NCBI GenBank assembly: GCA_942493265.1
Contig: OW818688.1
Location: 4,154,001 to 4,218,000, forward strand
Reading direction: 5' to 3'
DNA: 64,000 bases
From: UBA12481 sp942493265
Lineage (GTDB): Bacteria; Bacteroidota; Bacteroidia; Bacteroidales; UBA12481
Below the pieces are notes generated by a model. It saw nothing but the letters and a program-made list of their open reading frames with translations. It made no database searches and was not told the origin of the DNA. Position 1 is the stretch's first letter; every line of letters begins with the position of its first letter. The translations under genes were made by a program, and so were the position numbers. Shown here piece after piece: positions 33,148-42,626 of this stretch.

Positions 33148-35277
33148 CTATTTAATACCAACCTGATTAAACAGGAAGGCATATACCAGCGACGTCTCAC
33201 GATACCGCTGGAATCGTCCGGATACACCACCATGCCCGGCTTCCATGTTCACCTTGAGCAGAAGGATGTTATCATCAGTTTTGAGTTCCCTTAAGCGGGC
33301 AACCCATTTGGCAGGTTCAAAATACTGCACCTGCGAATCATGCAGACCGGTAGTAACCAGTATTGCAGGATAATTTTGCTTTTTCACCTGATCATAAGGA
33401 GAATACGAAAGCATATAATCATAATATTCTTTAATGTTCGGATTGCCCCACTCATCATATTCTGCAGTCGTAAGCGGAATCGAGGTGTCGAGCATGGTAG
33501 TAACAACATCAACAAACGGAACATGGGCAACCACCGCCTTGAAAAGATCGGGACGCATGTTCACGATTGCACCCATCAGCAATCCGCCGGCACTGCCTCC
33601 CATGGCACAAAGATGCTCAGGTGAAGTGTAGCCCTGCCTGACCAGAAAATCCCCGGCATCAATGAAATCAGTAAAGGTGTTTTTCTTTTTGAGCAGCTTG
33701 CCATCCTCATACCAGTAACGGCCCATCTCCTGTCCTCCCCTGATATGCACAATAGCAAAAACAAATCCACGGTCGAGCAAACTTAACCGGTCGGAACTGA
33801 ACCCCGGATTTGAACTGCTTCCATAGGATCCATAGGCATACAGTAAACAGGGATTCTTGCCATTCAATTCAATACCCTTCTTATATACCAGTGATACAGG
33901 AACTTTTACACCATCACGGGCATCGGCATATAACCTTTTCGCCTCATAGGCAGCAGGATCAAAACCACCCATAACCTCTTGCTGTTTCAATAATTTCTTT
34001 TCGCGGGTGGCCATATTATAATCGAAGGTTGAACCCGGAGTGGTGAGTGAACTGAATGAAAAGCGAAGCAGGTTGGTATCGAAAACCCGGTTCACCGAGA
34101 TGGAAGCAGTATAAGTTTCTTCGCCAAAATCAAGATAATGCTCGGTACCGGCCGCGACATCCATGATCCGAAGCTGGGTCAATCCCTTAATACGTTCTTC
34201 TATTACCAGATAGGTATTAAACAGCTCAAATCCTTCCAGCAGTACGTCTGCCCGGTGAGGGATCACATCCATCCAGTTCTCACTCCCTGTTTGGTCCAGG
34301 GCGGTTTTCATCAGCTTGAAATTTGGCGACTGCCAGTTGGTTCTGATGTAAAATTGGTCTCCAAAATGATCAACTGAGTATTCATGATTTCTTTCCCGCG
34401 GCTGAAATACAGCAAAACTTCCACCGGGATTATCAGCATTCAGAAACTGATATTCTGATGAGAGTGTGCTATTTGAACTGATAAGCAGGTATTTGCCCGA
34501 TTTGGTTCTTGAAATCCCGGTACTGAAAGTTTCATCCGACTCGAAAAAAACCAAAGGATCTGTATCAGGTGCCTGAGCCAGCGTATGTTTAAATATTTTC
34601 TCCGACCGCAGAGTTACGGTATTAGTTCGGGTATAGAAAAAAGTTTTGTTATCGTTGGCCCACGCCACTCCACCGGTGGTTTCCGGTATCCTGTCGGGCA
34701 ATTCAGCTCCGGTAACCAGGTTTTTCAAACGCACCTCATACTTTCTCCGGCTAACGGTATCCACGCTGTAAGCCAGAATGGTATTATCCGGTGAAACCGA
34801 AATACTGCTCACGCTGTAATAGGAAAATCCTTTAGCCAGGTCATTCACATTGATCAGAATTTCCTCTGATGCGTCCAGGCTGCCTTTTTTCCGGCAATAA
34901 ATCGGGTACTCTTTCCCCTTTTCATATCTTGAGTAATAAAAGTACCCGTTATCAAGATACGGAACCGTTGCATCATCCTGTTTAATCCTGCCAACCAGTT
35001 CATTGAAGATTAATTCCTGTTGCGGCCTGCTGTCGTGCATTACCGTATCCAGGTATTTGTTTTCGGCTTTCAGATAATCCAGAACAGCAGGATTTTCGCG
35101 CTCATTGAGCCAGTAATAGGGATCGGTACGTGTATCACCATGCATGTTCAGCTCTTTATTGATCTTTTGCGGATGCGGGGGCTCCGGAAAGTCAGACTGC
35201 TGCTTGACGGAATTATGTGAGCATCCTGCAAGCAGTAGGGCAATCACAATAGCCGGGTACAAACTATTCTTTTTCAT
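33148..35277 (-). CDS. S9A prolyl oligopeptidase-family lipoprotein (oligopeptidase B-like)
   Basis: 709 residues; lipobox LLLAGC (Cys19), so membrane-anchored in the periplasm. An N-terminal seven-bladed propeller (about 60-420, starting DPYYWLNERENPAVLDYLKAE) precedes an alpha/beta hydrolase domain. The catalytic triad reads Ser562 in CAMGGSAGG, Asp647 in GLHDSQV and His682 in EAGHGG. The motifs YAYGSYGSSSNPGF and ERENPAVLDYL are typical of oligopeptidase B, which cuts after basic residues in short peptides; related Bacteroidota dipeptide-releasing enzymes feed peptide uptake. The amino-acid permease next to it on the same strand fits peptide use. Confidence 0.9.
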   Translation of the reverse strand: MKKNSLYPAIVIALLLAGCSHNSVKQQSDFPEPPHPQKINKELNMHGDTRTDPYYWLNERENPAVLDYLKAENKYLDTVMHDSRPQQELIFNELVGRIKQDDATVPYLDNGYFYYSRYEKGKEYPIYCRKKGSLDASEEILINVNDLAKGFSYYSVSSISVSPDNTILAYSVDTVSRRKYEVRLKNLVTGAELPDRIPETTGGVAWANDNKTFFYTRTNTVTLRSEKIFKHTLAQAPDTDPLVFFESDETFSTGISRTKSGKYLLISSNSTLSSEYQFLNADNPGGSFAVFQPRERNHEYSVDHFGDQFYIRTNWQSPNFKLMKTALDQTGSENWMDVIPHRADVLLEGFELFNTYLVIEERIKGLTQLRIMDVAAGTEHYLDFGEETYTASISVNRVFDTNLLRFSFSSLTTPGSTFDYNMATREKKLLKQQEVMGGFDPAAYEAKRLYADARDGVKVPVSLVYKKGIELNGKNPCLLYAYGSYGSSSNPGFSSDRLSLLDRGFVFAIVHIRGGQEMGRYWYEDGKLLKKKNTFTDFIDAGDFLVRQGYTSPEHLCAMGGSAGGLLMGAIVNMRPDLFKAVVAHVPFVDVVTTMLDTSIPLTTAEYDEWGNPNIKEYYDYMLSYSPYDQVKKQNYPAILVTTGLHDSQVQYFEPAKWVARLRELKTDDNILLLKVNMEAGHGGVSGRFQRYRETSLVYAFLFNQVGIK

Positions 35278-35355
35278 AGGTTGTTTTCAAGATTGCCTAA
35301 AATTGTAATAATTAATCCGGTTGTACAAATGCATCCGGATGTTGCTCAACAGAGC

Positions 35356-37839
35356 CTACCAGGATAACTTCACCACAGTAATCCCGGAGCCGCCGAAACG
35401 GATATCCTCATCATCATAACGGTTAACTACGTTAACTCCTGATAGATAATCGCGGATCATGTGCCTGAGTATTCCGTCACCCTTACCATGAAGGATACGC
35501 AGTTCACCGGATCCGACCATGATGGCTTCGTCGATGAATTCCATAACCTTGCGCAGTGCCTCTTCGCCCCGAAGGCCTCTTACATCCAAACTGGGTGTAA
35601 AGGAAAGCTTGCGGTTTTCCATATCAACTCCGGCAAAGCTGGTGCCATATGTTTTCATGCCAGTTGCCTTGATGAATTCCTTTTCTGATACCGGCTCAGC
35701 CTGATCGAGCGGAATGGTGGTAATCATCTGGCCCATGGCCACGAGTAAATTGTTTCCGCGGGTTTCCAGAATCTCGGCAAAAATATCCTTATCCTTCAGT
35801 CTGATCTTATTCCCGATGGTCCAGATACTCACCGGATCGGGGGCCTTTACAGGAGCCGGGGGTGCTTCCTGCCGGATTTTCTTCCTGACTTTCAGCTTTT
35901 CTTTTTCTGCTTTTTCAATCCTTTCGGCACTACCCGCGAGGGTTTGGTCCATCTCGGCCTTTACGGCGGTGCGCAAGGCTTCCAAACTGTCACGAATATC
36001 CTTGACCTTGAGTTTTTCAGCCTGGGATTCGCGGATTTCGCGGATCGACTGCTCGATTTTTTTATTGATGCCGGAAAGCATCTCTTCAGATTTCAGACGG
36101 GTTTCCTGAATGATCTTCTTCCTTTCCTTTTCCGTGATCGAAACCGTTTCAGAATATTTCGACAGCAGTTCATCTATCTCCTTGGCATTTTGCCTGATTT
36201 TCTGACGTTTATTTTCCCAGTATCGTTTATCCCTGGAGATTTCCCTCAGATGTTTATCGAATTGAATATGGTCATCACCTACAAGTTCCGAGGCTTTTTG
36301 GATTACGCGGTCGGGCAGGCCGATATTCCTGGCGATTTCAAATGCAAATGAGCTCCCCGGTTTTCCGGTCTCCAGTTCAAACAAAGGATGCATTCGCTGA
36401 ACATCATACCTCATGGCGGCATTTATGATCCCGTCGGCCGATGCCGCAAAATGCTTAAGATTGGTATAGTGCGTGGTAACAACGCCGTAGGCACCGGATG
36501 CGGCGAGTTCGCCCAGAATGGATTCGGCAATGGCACCCCCCAGCTGGGGCTCTGTGCCTGCACCAAACTCATCTATCATGAAAAGGGAGCGCGTGCCGGC
36601 CTTCTTCAGGAAAAATTTCATATGGTGAAGATGTGAGCTGTAGGTGCTCAAATCATTCTCAATCGATTGTTCATCACCAATATCCAGAAGGAATTGATCG
36701 AAGATACCGGATTCGGATCCCTCCTGAACAGGAACCATAAACCCGCATTGAATCAAGTATTGAATCAGTCCGGCCGCCTTCAGGCATACCGATTTCCCGC
36801 CGGCATTCGGTCCCGAAATCAGCATAATCCGCTGTTTGCTGTCCAGATGAATATTCTGGGGCACCACCCTTTTGTTTTCAGATCTGAAAACCAGATCCAA
36901 CAGCGGGTGGCGGGCCTGCTCCCAATGGATGAGGGGTTCTTCATGCAATCTGACCTGACTGCCCTCCCACCGTACCGAGATTTTGGCTTTGGCGCGGCTA
37001 AGGTCGAATCCGGCGATTACAGAATTCCAATTCTCCATATCCGGGAAATAGGGACGGAGCTGATTGGTCAGATCAACCAATATGCGAACGATTTCGCGTT
37101 GTTCGGCCAATTCCAGTTCCCGCAATTCGTTATTCATCTCCACCAGCTCGAGTGGTTCAACAAAAGCTGTTCTCCCGGTGGCGGATTCATCGTGTATTAA
37201 ACCTTTAATCCGTCGTTTATGCGTAACCGGGATCGGAATCACGAGGCGGCCGTCGCGGATGGAAGCCTGCACATCCTTCTCAATCCATCCCTCACTCCGG
37301 GCCTGTTGTAAAACCGACTCCATCCGCTTGCCTATACTTGCCTGAAGATGAACCATTTCGTGACGCAAACGCTTGAGATCAGGCGATGCCTGGTCCTTTA
37401 CCTGTCCGACTTTATTGAATATCTGGTCGAGCTTTTCCTGAATGAACGGAAATGTTTTGAGTTGTTTTGACTTCCCCCGGGTAACGGGTAAAACCTCGGC
37501 TGGCAGTTTATGAAAAAACAATTCTATCTGCCGCACCGATCCCAGCATCCTTCGAACATCCAGCCATTCAGGGACATCCAGAAATGAACCGGGTATACGA
37601 CCTTTCCGGATGGCATTCCGGATATCCACCGGGGCCAGTTCCGGAAAATCAGAATGATTCAGGATGATATCGGCGAATTCCACCACATCCAGCTGCATGG
37701 CCGTCACCTCTTCGAAAACGGCTGAGGAATGCATGGATTCAGCCATTTCACGGCCTAAGGGTGTAACACACAGGTCGACAACCTTGTGCCGTACCTGACT
37801 GAAACCGATTTTATCTTCGAAAGTATCAGGATAAACCAA
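35356..37839 (-). CDS. mutS2: MutS2: mismatch-type ATPase with Smr domain
   Basis: 827 residues, TTG start. Core and clamp helices precede the ATPase with Walker A GPNAGGKS at 343-350, Walker B region SLFMIDEFGAGTEPQLGGA and the signature STYSSHLHHMKFFL. A long coiled-coil segment (about 515-660) links to a KOW-like part and the C-terminal Smr nuclease domain (LDVRGLRGEEAL and LHGKGDGILR). MutS2 lacks the mismatch-reading domain of MutS; in other bacteria it suppresses homologous recombination and splits collided ribosomes. It follows the hybrid kinase gene by 48 bases with its own promoter candidate at 37863-37870. Confidence 0.95.
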   Translation of the reverse strand: MVYPDTFEDKIGFSQVRHKVVDLCVTPLGREMAESMHSSAVFEEVTAMQLDVVEFADIILNHSDFPELAPVDIRNAIRKGRIPGSFLDVPEWLDVRRMLGSVRQIELFFHKLPAEVLPVTRGKSKQLKTFPFIQEKLDQIFNKVGQVKDQASPDLKRLRHEMVHLQASIGKRMESVLQQARSEGWIEKDVQASIRDGRLVIPIPVTHKRRIKGLIHDESATGRTAFVEPLELVEMNNELRELELAEQREIVRILVDLTNQLRPYFPDMENWNSVIAGFDLSRAKAKISVRWEGSQVRLHEEPLIHWEQARHPLLDLVFRSENKRVVPQNIHLDSKQRIMLISGPNAGGKSVCLKAAGLIQYLIQCGFMVPVQEGSESGIFDQFLLDIGDEQSIENDLSTYSSHLHHMKFFLKKAGTRSLFMIDEFGAGTEPQLGGAIAESILGELAASGAYGVVTTHYTNLKHFAASADGIINAAMRYDVQRMHPLFELETGKPGSSFAFEIARNIGLPDRVIQKASELVGDDHIQFDKHLREISRDKRYWENKRQKIRQNAKEIDELLSKYSETVSITEKERKKIIQETRLKSEEMLSGINKKIEQSIREIRESQAEKLKVKDIRDSLEALRTAVKAEMDQTLAGSAERIEKAEKEKLKVRKKIRQEAPPAPVKAPDPVSIWTIGNKIRLKDKDIFAEILETRGNNLLVAMGQMITTIPLDQAEPVSEKEFIKATGMKTYGTSFAGVDMENRKLSFTPSLDVRGLRGEEALRKVMEFIDEAIMVGSGELRILHGKGDGILRHMIRDYLSGVNVVNRYDDEDIRFGGSGITVVKLSW

Positions 37840-37862
37840 CTTGCAATCTTTTAGTTTGACTG

Positions 37863-37870
37863 CAAAAATA
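37863..37870 (-). promoter_or_regulatory. Candidate -7 box of mutS2 (TATTTTTG)
   Basis: On the minus strand TATTTTTG fits TAnnTTTG, 23 bases before the TTG start of mutS2 and downstream of the kinase stop, so mutS2 can be transcribed on its own. No good -33 TTTG is seen. Confidence 0.45.
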
Positions 37871-37887
37871 GCAATTTGAATGCGGTT

Positions 37888-39633
37888 TTACGACAGGTGC
37901 GGACTGAGAGCACCCAGAAGTTGTGCCGGCCGGATCGGTTTGGGGATTGCGGAGATGCATCCCAGATCGAGGCATGTTTTATTCAGGATCGATCCTTCAA
38001 ATGGAATGATTGCGATAATGGGAATTTCATGCAGACTGACCGACAGAAGGTTAATTGAATCTTCAACTGTTGCATCATTCAGCTGTGCCGAAACTATGAC
38101 CGCATCAACGGGATTGGTCCTGTCGAGGTAATTCAATGCTTCTTTCATGGATTTTGCCCAGAAAAGATTAACACGGGTTTGCCTTAATATCATTTCGATA
38201 TTCAGGTAAACCATCTCTTCCGGCTCCAGAACCAGAATCACCTTGCTGTTCCAGTTATCCAAACGGATCGATCCACTCAGGTCAGCCATTTCAGCAATCA
38301 GGCCGGCTTCAACCGGAACCTCCTGGATTTCAGGTGCCATAACAGGAGTAAGCTTACTCACGATATCAATCAGCGATTCGGTTATCGGTTCTTCTTTAAA
38401 CTGGCTTACCGGCAATGAAACATAGAACGTTGAACCGGCACCCAGACTGGATTCCACCCAGATCCGGCCACCCATCAGTTCCGTCAGGCCTTTGCAGATG
38501 GCCAGTCCCATTCCCGTTCCGCCATATTCCTGGCGCGTACCGGTCATCACGCGGCTGAATCGCTCGAAAATCATTCCCTGCTTCTCGCGGGCTATTCCGA
38601 TTCCACTGTCCTGAACATAAAATAAAACGGTATCGGTATTGTCCATTTTCACACCGAACTCAACAAAACCGCTGCTGGTAAATTTTACGGCATTATCCAG
38701 CAGATGGCGCAATATCCGGTTGATCTTCACCCCGTCAGCCATAACCGTCCAGTCAACCTGCTCACTGATTCCGTCAACCAGCAGCTGAACATCCCTTTTC
38801 CCTGATTCCTGCAGGGTTTCATTAAAGTAGGCAAAGAGCTCACCCAGCAGCCGGGTTAATGAGAGACGCTGGTTTTCCTGAACAATCTGGCCCGCATCCA
38901 ATTTTGAAATATCAATGATATCGTCGATCAGCTGGAGTAACGATTGCCCGCTGTTTTTGATATGTTCGATAAACTCGTTGCGCTCCTCTTTACTCACCGA
39001 TGAATCATTGAGCAAATTGGAGAATCCGATAATTGCATTCATGGGGGTCCTGATCTCGTGCGACATATTAGCAAGAAACGCAGACTTCAGGTTATCCGCC
39101 TGTTCGGCCCGGGCCTTAGCTTCAATCAGCTTAATTTCAGTATTCTTAAGCGAAGTTACATCATGAAATACAAGCATCTTTCCAAGAATCCCACCGTGCT
39201 TGTCGAACAGGGGATTAATATCAAGAAGATAATAGAATACCTCGCTGCCAACCTGTACCTGGATATCCTGATGTTTTCGTGAAGTGTACCTGAGGTTTTC
39301 CAGAACCTCCTTAAAAGATTGGAAAACGGTTTCGGCAGGCTGGCCTTTCACAGCGGCTAGTGTGACCCTGAAAATTTTCCGTGCAGATGAATTAAGGTCC
39401 AGAATGAGATTCTGCCGGTCGAGAATAATCAGCCCGTCAATCATCCTGTCAACAACGGCCCTCCTGGCTACCATGACGATTTTATTGAACCGGTTAAAAT
39501 AAACCGGGCGCATTGCCAGCCTCCTTTTCCGCCATATATAAATCAATATCGCGACAAAAAAAGCAGCCAGAATAACCAGCGGCAAAAGAAATTTCAAGGT
39601 ATGGTATGTTGTATCCGTTCCCACTTTTTCCAA
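37888..39633 (-). CDS. Hybrid sensor histidine kinase with a degenerate receiver
   Basis: 581 residues, TTG start (no in-frame ATG upstream). One membrane helix (15-33), then a PAS domain (about 60-160), HisKA with FLANMSHEIRTPMNAIIGF (His192), HATPase with the N box LLDNAVKFTSSG, G1 QDSGIGIAREKQ and G2 GGTGMGLAICKGL, and a C-terminal receiver at about 463-581. In the receiver the aspartate that normally accepts phosphate is Ser515 (VDAVIVSAQL), although Lys565 (AIPKP) is kept. The kinase core looks active; the receiver probably binds without accepting phosphate. No cognate response-regulator gene is adjacent. The very short N-terminus means sensing is by the membrane or cytoplasmic PAS, not a large periplasmic domain. 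Confidence 0.92.
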   Translation of the reverse strand: MEKVGTDTTYHTLKFLLPLVILAAFFVAILIYIWRKRRLAMRPVYFNRFNKIVMVARRAVVDRMIDGLIILDRQNLILDLNSSARKIFRVTLAAVKGQPAETVFQSFKEVLENLRYTSRKHQDIQVQVGSEVFYYLLDINPLFDKHGGILGKMLVFHDVTSLKNTEIKLIEAKARAEQADNLKSAFLANMSHEIRTPMNAIIGFSNLLNDSSVSKEERNEFIEHIKNSGQSLLQLIDDIIDISKLDAGQIVQENQRLSLTRLLGELFAYFNETLQESGKRDVQLLVDGISEQVDWTVMADGVKINRILRHLLDNAVKFTSSGFVEFGVKMDNTDTVLFYVQDSGIGIAREKQGMIFERFSRVMTGTRQEYGGTGMGLAICKGLTELMGGRIWVESSLGAGSTFYVSLPVSQFKEEPITESLIDIVSKLTPVMAPEIQEVPVEAGLIAEMADLSGSIRLDNWNSKVILVLEPEEMVYLNIEMILRQTRVNLFWAKSMKEALNYLDRTNPVDAVIVSAQLNDATVEDSINLLSVSLHEIPIIAIIPFEGSILNKTCLDLGCISAIPKPIRPAQLLGALSPHLS

Positions 39634-39842
39634 TTCTTCCCCTTGCCTTCCAGATAATGGAAGTTTTAGGATTTCTTAACTAACCCAATGCTAATCCTGA
39701 TCAAAAACACATAATAGTTAACTAATTCATTATTTGCCAGATAATTCATTCCGCAGGTTCTTTTTTAAATTAAAAACGCAACGTTTTATATAATTCCGGG
39801 AAAATCAGCCAATAATGATGCCATTTTTTTTCCTTTGCAGTT

Positions 39843-40502
39843 ATGGAAAATTTACCCTTTGCTTACCGGCACATCATTTGGGATTGGAATGGAACTTTAC
39901 TCAATGACAAGTGGCTATGCATTGAATCCATCGGTACCTTGCTACTGGCGCGGAATCTGCCGCCTATTGATGAGGAACGTTATGACCGCATTTTCCGGTT
40001 TCCGGTAAAAGATTATTACCAGGATGCCGGTTTCAATTTTCTGCTGGAACCTTTTGAGGTGCCTGCCATGGAATTCATCAGAATTTATGATAGCCGGAAA
40101 AAAGAGTGCCGTCTGCACCCGGGAGCAGTCCGGATTTTGGAATTGTTTGCCTCCCTGGGATGCTCCCAATACCTTCTATCTGCGAGTGAGACCGGAATAC
40201 TCAGGGAAATGACGGAGCATTTCGGGATATCCGGGTTTTTTACGAAAATACAAGGTCTTGATAATCATTATGCCCACGGTAAAGGGGATCTGGGACTGGA
40301 ATTATTGGCAACCATTGATGCGCCAAAGGAATCCATCGTCATGATCGGCGACACCTGTCATGATAAAGAAGTTGCTGATCTACTTGGAGTTGCATCGATC
40401 CTCTGCACCAGCGGACACTTTCCTGAATACCGCCTGATGGGTTGCGGAAGCCGATTAATTGGAAATCTGGAGGAACTGGCAAACCAGGTATCAGGAATTT
40501 AA
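39843..40502 (+). CDS. HAD-family phosphatase (phosphoglycolate phosphatase-like)
   Basis: 219 residues. Motif I is IIWDWNGTLLND (variant DxNGT with the catalytic Asp pair position Asp-Trp-Asn), motif II LLSASE, motif III Lys in AHGKGDLG, and motif IV VMIGDTCHDKEVADL. The helical cap lies at about 20-90. It is predicted to dephosphorylate a small phosphate ester; the DWNGT form is common in Bacteroidota members annotated as phosphoglycolate phosphatase-like. The gene stands alone on plus; its last 12 bases overlap the end of the convergent tex gene. Confidence 0.87.
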   Translation: MENLPFAYRHIIWDWNGTLLNDKWLCIESIGTLLLARNLPPIDEERYDRIFRFPVKDYYQDAGFNFLLEPFEVPAMEFIRIYDSRKKECRLHPGAVRILELFASLGCSQYLLSASETGILREMTEHFGISGFFTKIQGLDNHYAHGKGDLGLELLATIDAPKESIVMIGDTCHDKEVADLLGVASILCTSGHFPEYRLMGCGSRLIGNLEELANQVSGI

Positions 40503-42626
40503 TCCTTTCATAGTCAGCTGTATTCTCTTTCTGGAGGCATCCACCTCAAGAACCTTGACTTTGACATGCTGATGAAGCTTGACCACCTCTGCAGGATCAG
40601 TTATATATTTATCAGCCATTTGCGACACATGGACCAGCCCGTCCTGCTTGACCCCCACATCAACAAAAGCTCCGAAACGGGTAATATTGGTAACAATTCC
40701 GGGTAGTATCATCCCCGGTTTTACATCCTCAATTTTCTGAACCTCCTGTGAGAATTCAAAAAGGCGGATCTTACCCCGCGGGTCCCGTCCCGGCTTGCTC
40801 AGCTCACTCAGGATATCCACCAGCGTTGGTATTCCGATTTCCGCAGTCACATATTTTTCAGGTTTTATCAGAGCCCGTTTAGCCGGATCATGAATCAATT
40901 CAGCAACCGAGCAGCCCATATCGGCAGCCATCCGTTCAACAACCGGATAGGCTTCAGGATGCACAGCACTATCATCCAATGGATTAACAGCTCCACGAAT
41001 CCGCAGGAATCCCGCTGCCTGTTCAAATGCCTTGGCTCCCAAACGGGGTACTTTCTTTAGCTCCTCACGGCTTTTAAAGGGACCGTTGGTTTTGATAAAG
41101 GCCGCCACATTTTTAGCCAGCGACGGTCCCAGTCCGGATACATAAGTCAGCAAATGATGGCTCGAGGTATTAACCTGAACCCCAACCCGGTTAACACAAC
41201 TGATAACCACATGGTCGAGGCTTTCCTGCAATTTTTTCTGATCCACATCGTGCTGATACTGGCCAACGCCGATTGATTTAGGATCGATTTTGACCAGCTC
41301 GGCGAGCGGATCCATCAGCCGCCTGCCGATGGAGACCGATCCCCTTACGGTAACATCGTACTCCGGGAATTCCTGACGGGCAATATCTGAAGCTGAATAA
41401 ACCGAAGCCCCGTTCTCACTCACTACATATACTTCAATATCCTTCTCAAAGCGGATATAATTCTTAATGAAATATTCAGTCTCCCGGCTTGCAGTACCGT
41501 TACCGATTGCAATAGCCTCTGTTTTATAGGCATCAACCAGCGACTTCACCTTTTTAGCCGCGACAGAAGTCTCGCGCTGAGGCGGATGAGGGAATATCGT
41601 TTCGTTGTGCAGCAGGTTTCCCTGGCGGTCGAGACAAACCAGTTTGCATCCCGATCTGAAACCCGGATCAATAGCCAGGATATTTTTCTCTCCCAGGGGG
41701 GGCATCAGCAGGAGCTGCTGGAGATTATCAGCAAAAACCTTGATTGCTTCCTCATCGGCCTTATCCTTATAGATGTTCCGGTACTCGGTTTCGATGGAAG
41801 GCTCCAGTAAACGGCCATAACTATCCTTAGCGGCCAGCCTTACCTGTTCAGCATTGGGATTCCGGCCCTTCACCACTGAAGCATTGATCTTATCAAGGGC
41901 TTCCATCTGATCGGGCTGAATGCTGACACGCAAAAAGCCCTCCCTTTCGCCGCGGAAAAGAGCCATAAGGCGATGTGACGGACATTTTCGCAGCGGTTCA
42001 CAGAAATCGAAATAATCTGAAAATTTGACTCCTTCCTCCTCTTTTTTCTTGACTACGGATGAAATGACATAAGCCTCACGGTCGAACAGGTTCCGCAAAA
42101 TATTGCGAACACGCTGATCCTCATTGATCCACTCGGCAATGATATCGCGCGCACCCTCCAGGGCTTCCTCTTCCGATGCAACCTGGTCATTCAGGTATTT
42201 CCCTGCCAGGAGGGCTGGGTCGCCATCGCGCTGAGCCATAATCACCTGCGCAAGTGGTTCCAGTCCCTTCTCCTTAGCCTTGGTTCCCCTGGTTTTCTTT
42301 TTAGGTTTATAAGGCAGATAAAGATCATCGAGTTCAGTCATGGTATTCGCCTGCCTGATTTTTTCCGCCAGTTCGGGAGTCAGCAAACCCAAACCGGTAA
42401 TGGTTTCAATAATCGTTTGGCGCCGGTCATCCATTTCAGCCAGCTTTTCCGATTGCTTTTTGATTTCCATCAGGGCAACCTCATCGAGGCTCCCGGTTTT
42501 TTCCTTTCTATAGCGGCTGATAAACGGGATGGTAGCTGCTTCCTCAAAAAGGTGCAGGGTATTTCGCACCTGCCATTGCTCAACGTGCAGGTTCGAGGAG
42601 ATAATCTTTACGTGGTTGTCGTTCAT
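40491..42626 (-). CDS. tex: Tex: S1 RNA-binding transcription accessory protein
   Basis: 711 residues, close to the family length of about 720-780. N-terminal helical region (RNTLHLFEEAATIPFISRYR KE, split here), YqgF-like RNase H fold (ILAIDPGFRSGCKLVCLDRQ), helix-hairpin-helix motifs (FIKTNGPFKSREELKKVPRL) and a C-terminal S1 domain (about 640-710, PGIVTNITRFGAFVDVGVKQ). Tex binds nucleic acids and aids transcription and expression of some virulence genes. Its start codon overlaps the stop of relA by four bases, so the stringent-response enzyme and Tex are translationally coupled. Confidence 0.95.
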   Translation of the reverse strand: MNDNHVKIISSNLHVEQWQVRNTLHLFEEAATIPFISRYRKEKTGSLDEVALMEIKKQSEKLAEMDDRRQTIIETITGLGLLTPELAEKIRQANTMTELDDLYLPYKPKKKTRGTKAKEKGLEPLAQVIMAQRDGDPALLAGKYLNDQVASEEEALEGARDIIAEWINEDQRVRNILRNLFDREAYVISSVVKKKEEEGVKFSDYFDFCEPLRKCPSHRLMALFRGEREGFLRVSIQPDQMEALDKINASVVKGRNPNAEQVRLAAKDSYGRLLEPSIETEYRNIYKDKADEEAIKVFADNLQQLLLMPPLGEKNILAIDPGFRSGCKLVCLDRQGNLLHNETIFPHPPQRETSVAAKKVKSLVDAYKTEAIAIGNGTASRETEYFIKNYIRFEKDIEVYVVSENGASVYSASDIARQEFPEYDVTVRGSVSIGRRLMDPLAELVKIDPKSIGVGQYQHDVDQKKLQESLDHVVISCVNRVGVQVNTSSHHLLTYVSGLGPSLAKNVAAFIKTNGPFKSREELKKVPRLGAKAFEQAAGFLRIRGAVNPLDDSAVHPEAYPVVERMAADMGCSVAELIHDPAKRALIKPEKYVTAEIGIPTLVDILSELSKPGRDPRGKIRLFEFSQEVQKIEDVKPGMILPGIVTNITRFGAFVDVGVKQDGLVHVSQMADKYITDPAEVVKLHQHVKVKVLEVDASRKRIQLTMKGLNS

